Position numbers and translations under genes: made by a program
NCBI RefSeq assembly: GCF_013106755.1
Contig: NZ_WHPF01000009.1
Coordinates: forward strand, 124,001-188,000
Direction: 5' to 3'
DNA: 64,000 nt
DNA from: Limnovirga soli
GTDB lineage: Bacteria > Bacteroidota > Bacteroidia > Chitinophagales > Chitinophagaceae
Part shown: piece after piece, positions 15,246-23,644 of the stretch
How the letters are laid out: every line of letters begins with the position of its first letter
Numbering within the stretch: position 1 is the first letter of the stretch
Notes under the pieces: model-generated
The model's input: only the letters and a program-made list of their open reading frames with translations
What the model was told of the DNA's origin: nothing
The model's database searches: none

Positions 15246-15866
15246 TTAGCTGATGGTTAAATGTGCATGTATCATTTGCTGTAGGTGTTTTATCAGCCTT
15301 TTTTTAAACACCGGATCAGTATATGGGTTAAAATCTTCCTTTGATTGCAATAAAATATTGCACATAGATTTTGATAATAATACCTGGTTAATGGTGCCTA
15401 TTAGCGATGCCATGGTTAGTTCTGCATCCACTTTTCTAAACTGTTTTTTGCGTATGCCCTGTTCAATAATTTGTTTAAAAAATAGGGTGTTGCTGGCAAA
15501 AATATTAATCAGTTGTTCGTGCATTACACCACGTTTGGCAATCAGTAATTCCTGATGTACCAGCCGGTGAAAGGCGGGCTGCGATAATAAACGATTTACA
15601 TAAGCGTCGATAATGGTATCAATTTTTTCCATTTCGGTTTTGGTAGCATCGTTCACCAGTTCCTGCAACATGTCTTTCATATAACTGGCGCGGTGACTAA
15701 CAATTGACTCGAATAATTTCTCCTTACTGCCAAAATAATAATTCACCATGGCCACATTTACATCGGCTAATGTTGCTATATCGCGAATGGAAGTACCTTC
15801 AAAACCCTTTTCTGCAAAGAGTTCCAGCGATTTTTGAATAATATGTTCCCTTTTGTCAACTACCAT
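15246..15866 (-). CDS. TetR family transcriptional regulator of the efflux operon
   Basis: 206 residues. N-terminal helix-turn-helix with the family core TSIRDIATLADVNVAMVNYYFGSKEKLF at about residues 25-52; the C-terminal ligand-binding region is all-helical. First gene of the operon tetR-hlyD-MFS-tolC. A tandem pair of perfect dyads lies 28 bases upstream of its start, which fits autorepression and repression of the whole operon. The inducing ligand is unknown. Confidence 0.93.
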   Translation of the reverse strand: MVVDKREHIIQKSLELFAEKGFEGTSIRDIATLADVNVAMVNYYFGSKEKLFESIVSHRASYMKDMLQELVNDATKTEMEKIDTIIDAYVNRLLSQPAFHRLVHQELLIAKRGVMHEQLINIFASNTLFFKQIIEQGIRKKQFRKVDAELTMASLIGTINQVLLSKSMCNILLQSKEDFNPYTDPVFKKRLIKHLQQMIHAHLTIS

Positions 15867-15893
15867 TGGTAAAAATTTAAAAACAGGTCAAAA

Positions 15894-15926
15894 TTAAACA
15901 AACGTTTAAATTAAACAAATGTTTAA
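15894..15926 (-). promoter_or_regulatory. Tandem TetR-type operator dyads
   Basis: TTAAAC-AAAC-GTTTAA at 15894-15909 and TTAAAC-AAAT-GTTTAA at 15911-15926. Each is a perfect 6-4-6 dyad; together they form a 17-base direct repeat with a single change. They sit 28 bases upstream of the tetR start, the expected place for autoregulation. Confidence 0.75.
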
Positions 15927-15981
15927 ATTGATTTAATAAAAAATTTACATGGGAATGACAGTAGCCAAAACACCTTAAGAT

Positions 15982-16032
15982 TGTTGGCCCGGCCGCAGTT
16001 TTCTATGGCAACATCCTTGCGGCGCACACTTC
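15982..16032 (-). repeat. Dispersed intergenic repeat, copy 6 (degenerate)
   Basis: Core GTGTGCGCCGCAAG keeps the dyad TGCG-C-CGCA although its centre has changed. GGATGTTGCCA follows and the tail GGCCGGGCCAACAA is at the usual distance. The GTACA end of the head is lost. Confidence 0.65.
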
Positions 16033-16187
16033 TTCTGAAGTAACAATAATCGGCAAAGCGAAGATGGCAACATCGGTCTGACGGCTCAAAGCCGTCTGAC
16101 CGTTATCCTTCATGTGCCTGTGTGGTCCGATGGTTCATGAGCAATTGTACAGGCAATAAACTTTTCAGCTATAATTACATACAAAAA

Positions 16188-16217
16188 AAAGGTGAAGCCG
16201 TTTATAGCTTCACCTTT
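16188..16217 (-). terminator. Hairpin terminator downstream of the S15 hydrolase gene
   Basis: Perfect 11-bp arms AAAGGTGAAGC / GCTTCACCTTT with a CGTTTATA loop. Read on the minus strand it is followed by a T tract. Confidence 0.75.
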
Positions 16218-16299
16218 GGAAAATTTAAAATTTATTTGCAGTAATACAACCTATTCTAACGCACTTGTATTTTTTATAAAGCTGCCATAAAACCCAACA

Positions 16300-16358
16300 G
16301 CACAAGTGAGTGACACAAGCGGCGATGCCACAAAGAACCACAGCCAGCCACCCAAATA
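16300..16358 (+). repeat. Dispersed intergenic repeat, copy 7 (variant head)
   Basis: Head GCACAAGTGAGTGACACAAG shares the variant core GAGTGACACAA with copy 21. GCGGCGATGCCA follows as in copy 3, then AGCCAGCCACCCAAATA. GCTGCCATAAAA upstream is shared with several other copies. It ends at the stop codon of the S15 hydrolase. Confidence 0.65.
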
Positions 16359-16359
16359 T

Positions 16360-18186
16360 TTATTGTATTTGAGGAAATTCTATATAAGTAGCAAACTGGT
16401 TATTTCTGTATATTTTTTGGGTAGCTTTCTGGTAATCGCCGGCTTTGGCTTTATAAATACTGGGCACAAATTTTTGCGGGTTCATATCAATAATAGGAAA
16501 CCAGCTGCTTTGTACCTGCACCATAATGCGGTGCCCCTTTAAAAAAGTATGGTTGGCCTGGTGCAGATCAATGGTATATTCTTCCACCTTATTGGGCGTA
16601 ATGGCAGCAGGTTTTTGAAAACTGGTGCGGTAGCGCCCCCTGAATACCTCGTTGGCAATCATTAGCTCATAACCACTCATGTTTGGGTTAGCTGCATCCT
16701 GATCTGGGTAAACATCAATTAGCTTTACCACCCAATCAGCATCAGAGCCGGTTGTACTGGCAAACAGATGGGCAATAATATTACCGGTAACTGTTACATC
16801 GTTGGTTAAGGCTTCGCTTTTCCAGGTTAATACATCTGGCCGGCCATCTACAAAACGCTGGTCGGCAACATGCCAGTTGTACCAATGGCTGCCGGGGCCA
16901 TAGGTTTGCTCAATAGGCCTGGCGCGGTAAGGTACCGGTTTTTTAGGATCGCTAACATAACTATCAAATGCTGTCGCACTCGCTGTGGCCGGTTTGGTAA
17001 AACTTATTCCGCCATTATCGCTGATATATAATTTGTTATTGGTTGCTTCTTTGGGTGGCCAGGTGCTATAGGTTTTCCATTCATTGCTACCGGTTTGAAA
17101 AATGGTAGCTTCAGCAAAATTGCCGTCGCCAATGCCTTTCAGGTAATAATCAAACCATTTTTTTTGAATATTTTTTTGAAAATAGGCGGCGGTATTACTG
17201 CCCATTTCGTAGGAACCAAGATGGGTAACATTGCCACCGGCCCATTGGCCATGGTTCCAGGGGCCAATGCAAATAAAATTGCGGTTGTTGCTATCCAGTT
17301 TTTCCATTTTTTTATACATCAGCTGCGGGCCCATCATATCTTCCTGGTCCCACACCCCACCCACATGCAACATGGGTATGCGTGGGTAATCTACATAACG
17401 CAATGGCGATTTATATTGCCAGTAAGCATCGTAATCAGGGTGCTCCATAAATGCATTCCAGCTGGGCAGTTTATTATGAAAATATTTGTCGTTGGCATTA
17501 GACAAAGGCCCCATTTTTAAAAACCATTCGTATTGGTCATAATGGTCAAAAGGGAATAAAGTGTCTGTTTTAGAGGCTTCTTCCATAAAGGCATAATCAA
17601 AAGCATAGGATAATCTAAAAGCCCCGTTATGGTGAAAATCGTCGCCCAAAAACAGGTCGCTCATGGTAGCTTGTTCGCTGGCGGCTTTCATGGCAGGGTG
17701 TGGGCGTGAAGCGGCTGCTAATGTGGTCCAACCAGGATACGAAATACCCAGTTGTCCCACTTTGCCATTATTGCTGGGTATATTATGAATCATCCATTCC
17801 ACAGCATCGTAGGTATCGGTGCTTTCATCCACTGTATTGGGTTTATCCAATACGGGGCGGTTCATTTCAAATTGCCCTTCGCTTCGGTAGCGGCCACGTA
17901 TATCCTGTGTAACAAAAATGTAGCCTTCGGCGGCCATATCTTTCAGGTAGCTGTTATTGTTGGGGTTTTGCATATCCTGGCTACCATATGGCGTCCTTTG
18001 AATAAGAATGGGCACAGGCGTGCTAATATTATCTGGCGTAAAATATACCGTGAATAATTTAATGCCGTCGCGCATGGGAATCATGGCTTCGTGGCGGGTA
18101 TAGCTAACTCTTGTTTGTGCCTGTACAACAAAACAGGTAATGCACATAAAAAGAATGGATGTGCCAAGCGATATCAATCTTTTCAT
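16360..18186 (-). CDS. CocE/NonD family hydrolase (S15 peptidase/esterase)
   Basis: 608 residues from the ATG at 18186, which places the signal peptide (MKRLISLGTSILFMCITCFVVQAQ) at the N-terminus; an in-frame ATG at 18207 adds seven residues. Alpha/beta-hydrolase core with RTPYGSQD, FVTQDIRGRYRSEG and nucleophile Ser149 in GQLGISYPGW. The C-terminal jelly-roll (DWVVKLIDVYPD, then GHRIMVQVQSSWFPIIDMNPQ) is typical of X-Pro dipeptidyl-peptidase / cocaine esterase / alpha-amino-acid ester hydrolases. Exported, probably periplasmic. Specific substrate is not clear; a peptide, ester or beta-lactam-type acyl substrate is possible. Confidence 0.9.
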   Translation of the reverse strand: MKRLISLGTSILFMCITCFVVQAQTRVSYTRHEAMIPMRDGIKLFTVYFTPDNISTPVPILIQRTPYGSQDMQNPNNNSYLKDMAAEGYIFVTQDIRGRYRSEGQFEMNRPVLDKPNTVDESTDTYDAVEWMIHNIPSNNGKVGQLGISYPGWTTLAAASRPHPAMKAASEQATMSDLFLGDDFHHNGAFRLSYAFDYAFMEEASKTDTLFPFDHYDQYEWFLKMGPLSNANDKYFHNKLPSWNAFMEHPDYDAYWQYKSPLRYVDYPRIPMLHVGGVWDQEDMMGPQLMYKKMEKLDSNNRNFICIGPWNHGQWAGGNVTHLGSYEMGSNTAAYFQKNIQKKWFDYYLKGIGDGNFAEATIFQTGSNEWKTYSTWPPKEATNNKLYISDNGGISFTKPATASATAFDSYVSDPKKPVPYRARPIEQTYGPGSHWYNWHVADQRFVDGRPDVLTWKSEALTNDVTVTGNIIAHLFASTTGSDADWVVKLIDVYPDQDAANPNMSGYELMIANEVFRGRYRTSFQKPAAITPNKVEEYTIDLHQANHTFLKGHRIMVQVQSSWFPIIDMNPQKFVPSIYKAKAGDYQKATQKIYRNNQFATYIEFPQIQ

Positions 18187-18256
18187 AAAAGTTATATTAA
18201 ACATCAATATACAACAGTTTGGTATTAGTAGATAGAAATGGTAAAAGCTATTTCAT

Positions 18257-18318
18257 TTTTTGGTAGCCGGCAATTGGTTAATCATGTGGCTTTACTTGCC
18301 ACGCTCGGTTCGGGGTTC
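18257..18318 (-). repeat. Dispersed intergenic repeat, copy 8 (alternative head)
   Basis: Inverted copy with the alternative head GAACCGAGCGTGGCAAG preceded by GAACCCC, then TAAAGCCAC, tail GCCGGCTACCAAAAAATG. CTTGCTGCCATGAAAC before the head is shared with copy 14. Confidence 0.8.
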
Positions 18319-18395
18319 CGGTTTCATGGCAGCAAGGCAAACAGCCAATTATGCAGGTTGTTTGGTGTTTGAATTATTATTTTTAAATTCACCCT

Positions 18396-19271
18396 ATGTT
18401 GCAAGTTTCATCTCCTATAGCCGGATGCATGCGCTGGGGCGCCTGGGGTGCTAATTTTAGTACTGCGGATTATCTTGATATTATCAATGCCTGTTTGGAA
18501 CAAGGCATCAGTAGCTTTGACCATGCAGATATTTATGGCGATTACACCACCGAAGGCGATTTTGGTGCTGCATTGGCAGAACAGCCTTCGCTTAGGTTTA
18601 AAATGCAGCTGATAACCAAATGCGGCATACAAATGATGTCGCACAAAAGGCCGCACCACCAGGTAAAAAGTTATAATACCAGTAAAGAACATATTATCGC
18701 ATCTGCCGAAAGATCATTACAGCAGTTTCATACAGATTATCTGGATGTATTTTTAATTCACCGGCCCGACCCATTGATGCAGCCGGAGGAAGTGGCAGAA
18801 GCCATTCACCTGTTAAAAATTCAGGGCAAAATATTGCATTTTGGCGTGTCGAATTTTTATCCCCACCAGGTAGATATATTGCGGAAATATATACCTGTTG
18901 AGATTAACCAACTCGAAATTTCCTTGTTGCATTTACCGCCCTTTACTAATGGTATGCTGGATCATTGTTTGCAACACAGCATTATTCCTATGGCCTGGTC
19001 TCCATTGGGCGGGGGTATATTAAATGAGGAGGAAAGTCCGCGTTTTCAACGCATTGCTACCTGTGCATCAGAATTGGCTGAAATCTATCAAACAGGGGTA
19101 AACCAAATTCTGATTGCATTTTTGCTTTCACACCCTTCAGGGATTTTGCCAGTAATAGGCACTACTAAAGTGGCCCGTTTGGTGCAGGCAAAAGAAGCCA
19201 GGAATATTTTATTGAGAAGAGAAGACTGGTTTAAACTTTTTACTGCTTCGCTTGGGAAGGAGGTAGATTAG
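18396..19271 (+). CDS. Aldo/keto reductase
   Basis: 291 residues, an (alpha/beta)8-barrel NADPH-dependent oxidoreductase. The catalytic tetrad is visible: Asp42 and Tyr47 in FDHADIYGDY, Lys75 in QLITKCG, His122 in FLIHRPDP. IIPMAWSPLGGGIL and the C-terminal ILPVIGTTKVARLVQAKEA are cofactor-binding segments. It is nearest to YdhF-type reductases. The start MLQVSSPIAGCMRWGAW fits the family because the SRLxxGxMRWG strand follows at once. Cytoplasmic; substrate unknown. Confidence 0.92.
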   Translation: MLQVSSPIAGCMRWGAWGANFSTADYLDIINACLEQGISSFDHADIYGDYTTEGDFGAALAEQPSLRFKMQLITKCGIQMMSHKRPHHQVKSYNTSKEHIIASAERSLQQFHTDYLDVFLIHRPDPLMQPEEVAEAIHLLKIQGKILHFGVSNFYPHQVDILRKYIPVEINQLEISLLHLPPFTNGMLDHCLQHSIIPMAWSPLGGGILNEEESPRFQRIATCASELAEIYQTGVNQILIAFLLSHPSGILPVIGTTKVARLVQAKEARNILLRREDWFKLFTASLGKEVD

Positions 19272-19279
19272 CATTTGGA

Positions 19280-19328
19280 TGAGCGGGGAATGGTGAGTGG
19301 TGATTGATGAGTGGTGATTGGTGAGTAG
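19280..19328. repeat. Short degenerate tandem repeat
   Basis: Three to four imperfect GGTGAGTGGTGATTGAT-like units in a row directly after the aldo/keto reductase gene. Simple-sequence tract; no coding potential. Confidence 0.6.
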
Positions 19329-19502
19329 GATACAAGGTTTGCAAAAAATTGATTAGATTTTACATGTTATTCTAAAACAGGTGCAGTTGCCTGTGAAGTA
19401 ATAAAATAAGCGACATAATGATGAGAGAGTGCTGTAAAGCTGACGAGTATCATATTTTATGCAATAAAGCTATGTCAACTTTGTAGTAGCAATTTCTTCC
19501 AC

Positions 19503-19895
19503 ATGCGATCTTATTTAATCACCATAAAAGATTCGGCTACTTTTAAAGAAGGTGCACTGCCGGAAGAAGGTATTTTAAGATCGCATAATAATACGAATTG
19601 GTATAACAGGATGTACAAATGGATGGAAATTCAGGAGTGTAGGCAACCATTGTGGGTTAAAATAGAATTGCTGATTAGTTTAGGTTGCATGTTTCCATTG
19701 GCAGCTTTTGCCATAGTTGCAGCCGGTGAAAATAATATTGCTTTTTGGATGCTTTCAGTTAGCGCTAATGTACCCTTATGGGTAGCTATGCTGGCTGCAA
19801 AACCTCCTAAATATACCTTGCCTCTTATGTTTGCTGCCGCCATTATTGAAAGTATAGTAATACTAACCTGTGTTGTTTTGTTTATGGCAAAATAA
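19503..19895 (+). CDS. Small integral membrane protein, unknown function
   Basis: 130 residues. The first 50 are soluble (MRSYLITIKDSATFKEGALPEEG); three hydrophobic helices follow at about 53-75, 80-99 and 104-127. I do not recognise a family. It is preceded by CAACTTTG (a -7-like box) about 20 bases upstream and ends at a bidirectional terminator. Codon use is like that of its neighbours and the frame is clean, so I take it as real. Confidence 0.65.
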   Translation: MRSYLITIKDSATFKEGALPEEGILRSHNNTNWYNRMYKWMEIQECRQPLWVKIELLISLGCMFPLAAFAIVAAGENNIAFWMLSVSANVPLWVAMLAAKPPKYTLPLMFAAAIIESIVILTCVVLFMAK

Positions 19896-19916
19896 TATAA
19901 ACAACCCTAAGAAATG

Positions 19917-19946
19917 AAAAAGAGTTAGCCAACGCTAACTCTTTTC
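19917..19946. terminator. Bidirectional terminator between convergent genes
   Basis: AAAAGAGTTAGC / GCTAACTCTTTT with a CAAC loop, 12-bp perfect stem with A and T tracts on both sides. The stop codon of the minus-strand TPR gene lies inside the stem. Confidence 0.85.
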
Positions 19947-20453
19947 TTTTTCTGTATTTTGCTCCTGAAGTATGCTTTGTTTGGTGGTGCATCTTTCTAT
20001 ATCTGCCTGATAATCTTTTATTTTATCGTTACTAATACTGTTGATGATGGCTTTTTTATAAAATGCAATGGCCGAGTCGTATTGGCTTTGAATTTCCTGC
20101 ATCATGCCAAAACGGTAATATACCCATGCCTTATCTATGGTAACAATGGTTAAGCTTTTATCAAGCAGGCTTTTTAGCTCATCAAATTTTTCAAGATCAA
20201 TATATAAGCCTGCCAGGTGAAAATACGGGTGCGGATACAGCGGGTCTGCCTGAATAGCTGCTTTTAAATGCATTTCGGCTTTTTCATAATTATCAAACTG
20301 TGTTCTAAAAATCCAGCCTAATGAATTGTGTGCTGGTGCAAAGCCCGGCTCCTCGTATAAAATGGATTCATATTTTTGAAAAGCTTCATGATAATTGCTG
20401 TTGCGAATATCTGCTTCTGCTTCAAGATAAGTTTGTTCTGCCTGTGTAGTCAT
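19935..20453 (-). CDS. Tetratricopeptide repeat protein
   Basis: 172 residues with about four TPR units: YHEAFQKYESILYEEPGFAPAHNSLGWI, then NYEKAEMHLKAAIQADPLYPHPYFHLAGLYI, then a less regular KFDELKSLLDKS, then QYDSAIAFYKKAI. Cytoplasmic, no signal peptide. The TPR fold mediates protein-protein contacts; the partner is unknown. Probably a single-gene unit, ending in the shared terminator. Confidence 0.88.
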   Translation of the reverse strand: MTTQAEQTYLEAEADIRNSNYHEAFQKYESILYEEPGFAPAHNSLGWIFRTQFDNYEKAEMHLKAAIQADPLYPHPYFHLAGLYIDLEKFDELKSLLDKSLTIVTIDKAWVYYRFGMMQEIQSQYDSAIAFYKKAIINSISNDKIKDYQADIERCTTKQSILQEQNTEKEKS

Positions 20454-20525
20454 ATTTCCTCTTTTTACAATGCCGTAAGGTAAGTATTCGTCGTTGTTTT
20501 ATGTTTTTTTGCTGCCATATAATCC

Positions 20526-20586
20526 GAACCCTGAACCGAGCGTGGCAAGTAAAGCTGCATGCTTGTACCGGCGCCAGGCTAATAAA
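20526..20586 (+). repeat. Dispersed intergenic repeat, copy 9 (alternative head)
   Basis: GAACCCT then GAACCGAGCGTGGCAAG, TAAAGCTGC, and GCCAGGCTAATAAAA as the tail. GCTGCCATATAA lies upstream of the head. It lies just before the 3' end of the amylase gene. Confidence 0.8.
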
Positions 20587-20595
20587 ACGGCTGTT

Positions 20596-22431
20596 TTACT
20601 GTATTTTTTTTAACACCGCACTGCTTAAAGTTGGAAGGCTACAACTGTTGCCGCTTATTGTTTTATTGGTTAACAGGTTTAAATAAGTGGCTTTGGCAGG
20701 CAACGTAAATGTTTTTGTGCTTTTCTCCAGATTAAACAACACAATTATTTCATCGGTGTCATTATACCTTTTGTACGAGAGCATTTTACCGCTGGCAGTA
20801 AGAAATGCAATATCACCATTGCTAAGTACAGGGTTATTGGCACGAATGGCAGTTAACTTTTTATACCAATCAAACTGTTGCTGGTTAAAACCTACTTTAT
20901 CGTACACCGCCGGGCCAGGTTGAAAATTGTTTCTGTTTTCTGGCTGAAAGCTATATTCCTTCCACCATAAGGGTTTGCGGGGGTGTGGATCATCGCCGCC
21001 CCACATGCCCATTTCTTCGCCATTCCATATTTGCGGTGCACCAACCGTGGTAAATAAATGCACCAGATAAAGACGTAAACGGGTATAGGTTTCTGCATCT
21101 GGCTTGCCGGTTTTATAGGCGGCATCGCTATTGGGAGTGGCGTTGTATTTGTATTTATTGGTATTATAGAAATCGCTGAGCAGCCTGGGGGCATCGTGGG
21201 TGGAAGACACATTCATCATGGCATACCGGTTGTCTTTTATAAGGCGGTTCCATTGAAATTCAAGGCTGTCTTTAAACTGAGCTGCATCAATTTCGTAACT
21301 GGTTTTGGCAAAGAAATACCGGGCAGGGCGGTAAGCCTGGTAAAACATAACGGCATCAAATACATCGCCTTTGGTATAAGGGGTGGGGTCCATTAAATGA
21401 TCTGGCCAGCTTTCCCACCATATTTCGCCAATTAAATAGGCATTGGGCTGAATGCCACGTACATAGGTTCTAAAATCTCTCCAAAAGCCCATTCCAATTT
21501 GGTCGGCCACATCTAAGCGAAAACCGTCAATACCATTTGCGGTAATACCATTGGGCGATAGCCAGCGTTTGGTAACATCGAAAATGTGTTTTTTAGCTCC
21601 GCTATTGATATTGCCTTCGTAGGGGAAACCATTCACTTTTGGGGTGGTGATATCTACTTTTTTCCATTCGGGCAGGCTGGGAATATTGAGCCAGCCGGTA
21701 TATGAAAATTCATTTTGTGGTGTAGCAGGATCGTCAAAACTATTGATGGAATACCAATCTTTATAAGGTGATTGCTGTTGATGTTTTAAAATATCCTGCC
21801 AGGCCCAGAACAGGATACCGGTATGATTCCAGGAATAATCCATAATTATTTTCATGCCCCGTTTGTGTACTTCCTGCACTAATTGCAGAAATAATTTATC
21901 GGCTGCTGTCCACTGCCATGTTGCAGGATCAACGGGGTTTTCGGCGGCTATTATTTTATTATCACCTATGGGGTCGGGGCCAAAATTTACATCAATATGG
22001 TGGTAGTTGCGGGCATCGTATTTATGCAGCGAGGGCGCATCGTTTAGCGGATTAATAAACAGTGCATTTACGCCCAGGTTTTGCAGATAATCCAGTTTAT
22101 TGATCACGCCCTGTAAATCGCCGCCATACCGGCGGTATTGTACTGTTTCCTGAAAAGGTTTGTCTTTTTCCCAGGTATCGTGGCCATACCATTCCATGGT
22201 CCATGGGGTAACTGCCCAATTATCGGGAACGATATTTTCTGTAGGAATGCTGATATTCTCCCTTTTAGGATCGTTAGTAGGATCGCCGTTATTAAAACGC
22301 TCTACAAATATCTGATACCAGATGGCTTGTTTGCTCCATTCCGGTGGTTTTGTAAATGGGGTATTTTCCTGTGCCATTAAAGTATGCAAGCTGATTGATA
22401 GGATGAATACAAAACATATTTTTTTGAACAT
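20596..22431 (-). CDS. Secreted GH13 alpha-amylase family glycoside hydrolase
   Basis: 611 residues with a signal peptide (MFKKICFVFILSISLHTLMA). GH13 (beta/alpha)8 barrel with all conserved regions: region I MDYSWNHTG, region II GIDGFRLDVAD (nucleophile Asp307), region III YLIGEIWWE (acid/base Glu336), region IV VSSTHDAPR (Asp413). The C-terminal beta domain has SYKRYNDTDEIIVLFNLEKSTKTFTLP. It lacks a long N-terminal CBM, and the order resembles neopullulanase / cyclomaltodextrinase-type periplasmic enzymes. Predicted to cleave alpha-1,4-glucans or maltodextrins outside the cytoplasm. It is not next to a SusC/D pair. The esterase upstream is on the same strand, but about 140 bases away with a repeat between. 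Confidence 0.93.
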   Translation of the reverse strand: MFKKICFVFILSISLHTLMAQENTPFTKPPEWSKQAIWYQIFVERFNNGDPTNDPKRENISIPTENIVPDNWAVTPWTMEWYGHDTWEKDKPFQETVQYRRYGGDLQGVINKLDYLQNLGVNALFINPLNDAPSLHKYDARNYHHIDVNFGPDPIGDNKIIAAENPVDPATWQWTAADKLFLQLVQEVHKRGMKIIMDYSWNHTGILFWAWQDILKHQQQSPYKDWYSINSFDDPATPQNEFSYTGWLNIPSLPEWKKVDITTPKVNGFPYEGNINSGAKKHIFDVTKRWLSPNGITANGIDGFRLDVADQIGMGFWRDFRTYVRGIQPNAYLIGEIWWESWPDHLMDPTPYTKGDVFDAVMFYQAYRPARYFFAKTSYEIDAAQFKDSLEFQWNRLIKDNRYAMMNVSSTHDAPRLLSDFYNTNKYKYNATPNSDAAYKTGKPDAETYTRLRLYLVHLFTTVGAPQIWNGEEMGMWGGDDPHPRKPLWWKEYSFQPENRNNFQPGPAVYDKVGFNQQQFDWYKKLTAIRANNPVLSNGDIAFLTASGKMLSYKRYNDTDEIIVLFNLEKSTKTFTLPAKATYLNLLTNKTISGNSCSLPTLSSAVLKKIQ

Positions 22432-22512
22432 ACAACTATTTTAAAAATGAAATACAATGGTAATAAATGATAGTTTTTGCGTTACTGGTTTTTGTTGAAT
22501 AGCATTGTTGTT

Positions 22513-22570
22513 GTACAAGTGTGCGACGCAAGTAAAGCTACATAGTTTATAGGTTGCCTGGCCCATATAA
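22513..22570 (+). repeat. Dispersed intergenic repeat, copy 10
   Basis: Head GTACAAGTGTGCGACGCAA, GTAAAGCTAC, tail GCCTGGCCCATATAA. Placed between the start of the amylase gene and the stop of the esterase gene. Confidence 0.8.
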
Positions 22571-22575
22571 AATTA

Positions 22576-23523
22576 TTATTTAGCGCTTTTGTTGCCCAAT
22601 AAAAAAGTGATTGGTATATAAAATCTTTTGGCCCAGGCTGTTTCTGAATGATTCTCGCCTGTAAATTCCCGGGTCATCCAATTCTTAGATGAATAGCCTC
22701 CGGCTTTCATTATAATATCTGCTTGTTGCTGATAGGGTTTGTACATGCTATCCAATGTGGCACTGCCATAATCAAAATAAATCTTATGTGTTTTTGGCGA
22801 TGGAAGGTGCTGCTGCAAATAGTGTAAAAATGCATTGGGTATGGGATTGTTTTCGGTGCTAAAAATGCCTGGCCAATGGGTGGATAAACAGGCAGCACCG
22901 CCAAATACTTCAGGATACTCGCAAATAGCATACATAGAAATTAAACCACCCATACTAGAGCCTGCAATAAAAGTGTTGCTTCGGTTGGATAAGGTGGCAA
23001 AAGCACTGTCTATAAAGGGTTTTAGCTCTTTTACCAAAAAGCGCAGGTAATTGTCTGATTGTACGACGGTGCCAAATAAAGCGGTTTCTTTATTGCGTTT
23101 TGCCTGTGTAAGCAGCGAGTCTCTATAGGCGGCAGGCAAAGCTTCAAAAGGTTTTTGCGGAAAATAATCGGAGTGCCTGTTTTTGCCTGAATTATATACC
23201 GCAACTACTATGCAATTTTTTATTAGATGTTGTTGCATTAGCTGGCCAAAGGTCTCATCCACACCCCATTCTTTGTGGTTCCAGGTGGTGGTAGAATCAA
23301 AAAGCATTTGCCCATCGTGCATATATAAAACGGCATATTTTTTTTGGGAAGTATAGCCATCTGGTAGCCATACATCTACATTGCGGGGTTCCAGATAAAC
23401 AGAAGAAAATTGTTCATAGTGTATCATCTTCCCCGATGCCAATTGCGCAAAGGATTGTTGTGTGTTTGCAACAAAAAAAATGCATGTAAATACCAAAAAA
23501 ATAAACTGTTTTTTCATAAACAA
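22576..23523 (-). CDS. Secreted alpha/beta-hydrolase esterase (esterase D / enterochelin esterase type)
   Basis: 315 residues with a signal peptide ending near QSFAQ. Start is at 23523 or, with two residues fewer, 23517. An N-terminal strand VDVWLPDGY is followed by KYAVLYMHDGQMLFD, the family's oxyanion region. Nucleophile Ser190 is in FIAGSSMGGLISMYA, and His is near the end in GENHSETAWAKR. The protein fits the 'putative esterase' family (Fes, feruloyl/acetyl-xylan esterases). Cargo of the periplasm or cell surface. It may work with the adjacent amylase on acylated glycans, but that is only a neighbourhood inference. Confidence 0.88.
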   Translation of the reverse strand: MFMKKQFIFLVFTCIFFVANTQQSFAQLASGKMIHYEQFSSVYLEPRNVDVWLPDGYTSQKKYAVLYMHDGQMLFDSTTTWNHKEWGVDETFGQLMQQHLIKNCIVVAVYNSGKNRHSDYFPQKPFEALPAAYRDSLLTQAKRNKETALFGTVVQSDNYLRFLVKELKPFIDSAFATLSNRSNTFIAGSSMGGLISMYAICEYPEVFGGAACLSTHWPGIFSTENNPIPNAFLHYLQQHLPSPKTHKIYFDYGSATLDSMYKPYQQQADIIMKAGGYSSKNWMTREFTGENHSETAWAKRFYIPITFLLGNKSAK

Positions 23524-23541
23524 AATGTAAAATGATAGTTG

Positions 23542-23600
23542 TTTTTTTTGAGCCAGGCAGTATAGCTGCAGGCAACTTTACTTGCGTCGCACTCTTGTAC
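23542..23600 (-). repeat. Dispersed intergenic repeat, copy 11
   Basis: Inverted: head GTACAAGAGTGCGACGCAA, GTAAAGTTGC, tail GCCTGGCTCAAAAAAAAC, 23 bases from the head. Confidence 0.8.
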
Positions 23601-23644
23601 TGTTGCCTATATGGCAACCAATAAAAATACAAACACCGGTAGTT

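Larger units (their letters stand above)
15867..16359. other. 493-base gene-free stretch upstream of the efflux operon
   Basis: Contains the double operator (15894), degenerate repeat copy 6 (15982), a hairpin GTCTGAC-GGCT-CAA-AGCC-GTCTGAC (16076-16100), a terminator (16188) and repeat copy 7 (16300). No gene seen. Confidence 0.7.

Noticed and set aside
16081-16101. Neisseria-type uptake word (GCCGTCTGA)
   Set aside because: Single partial match inside a hairpin; no further copies seen in the window.
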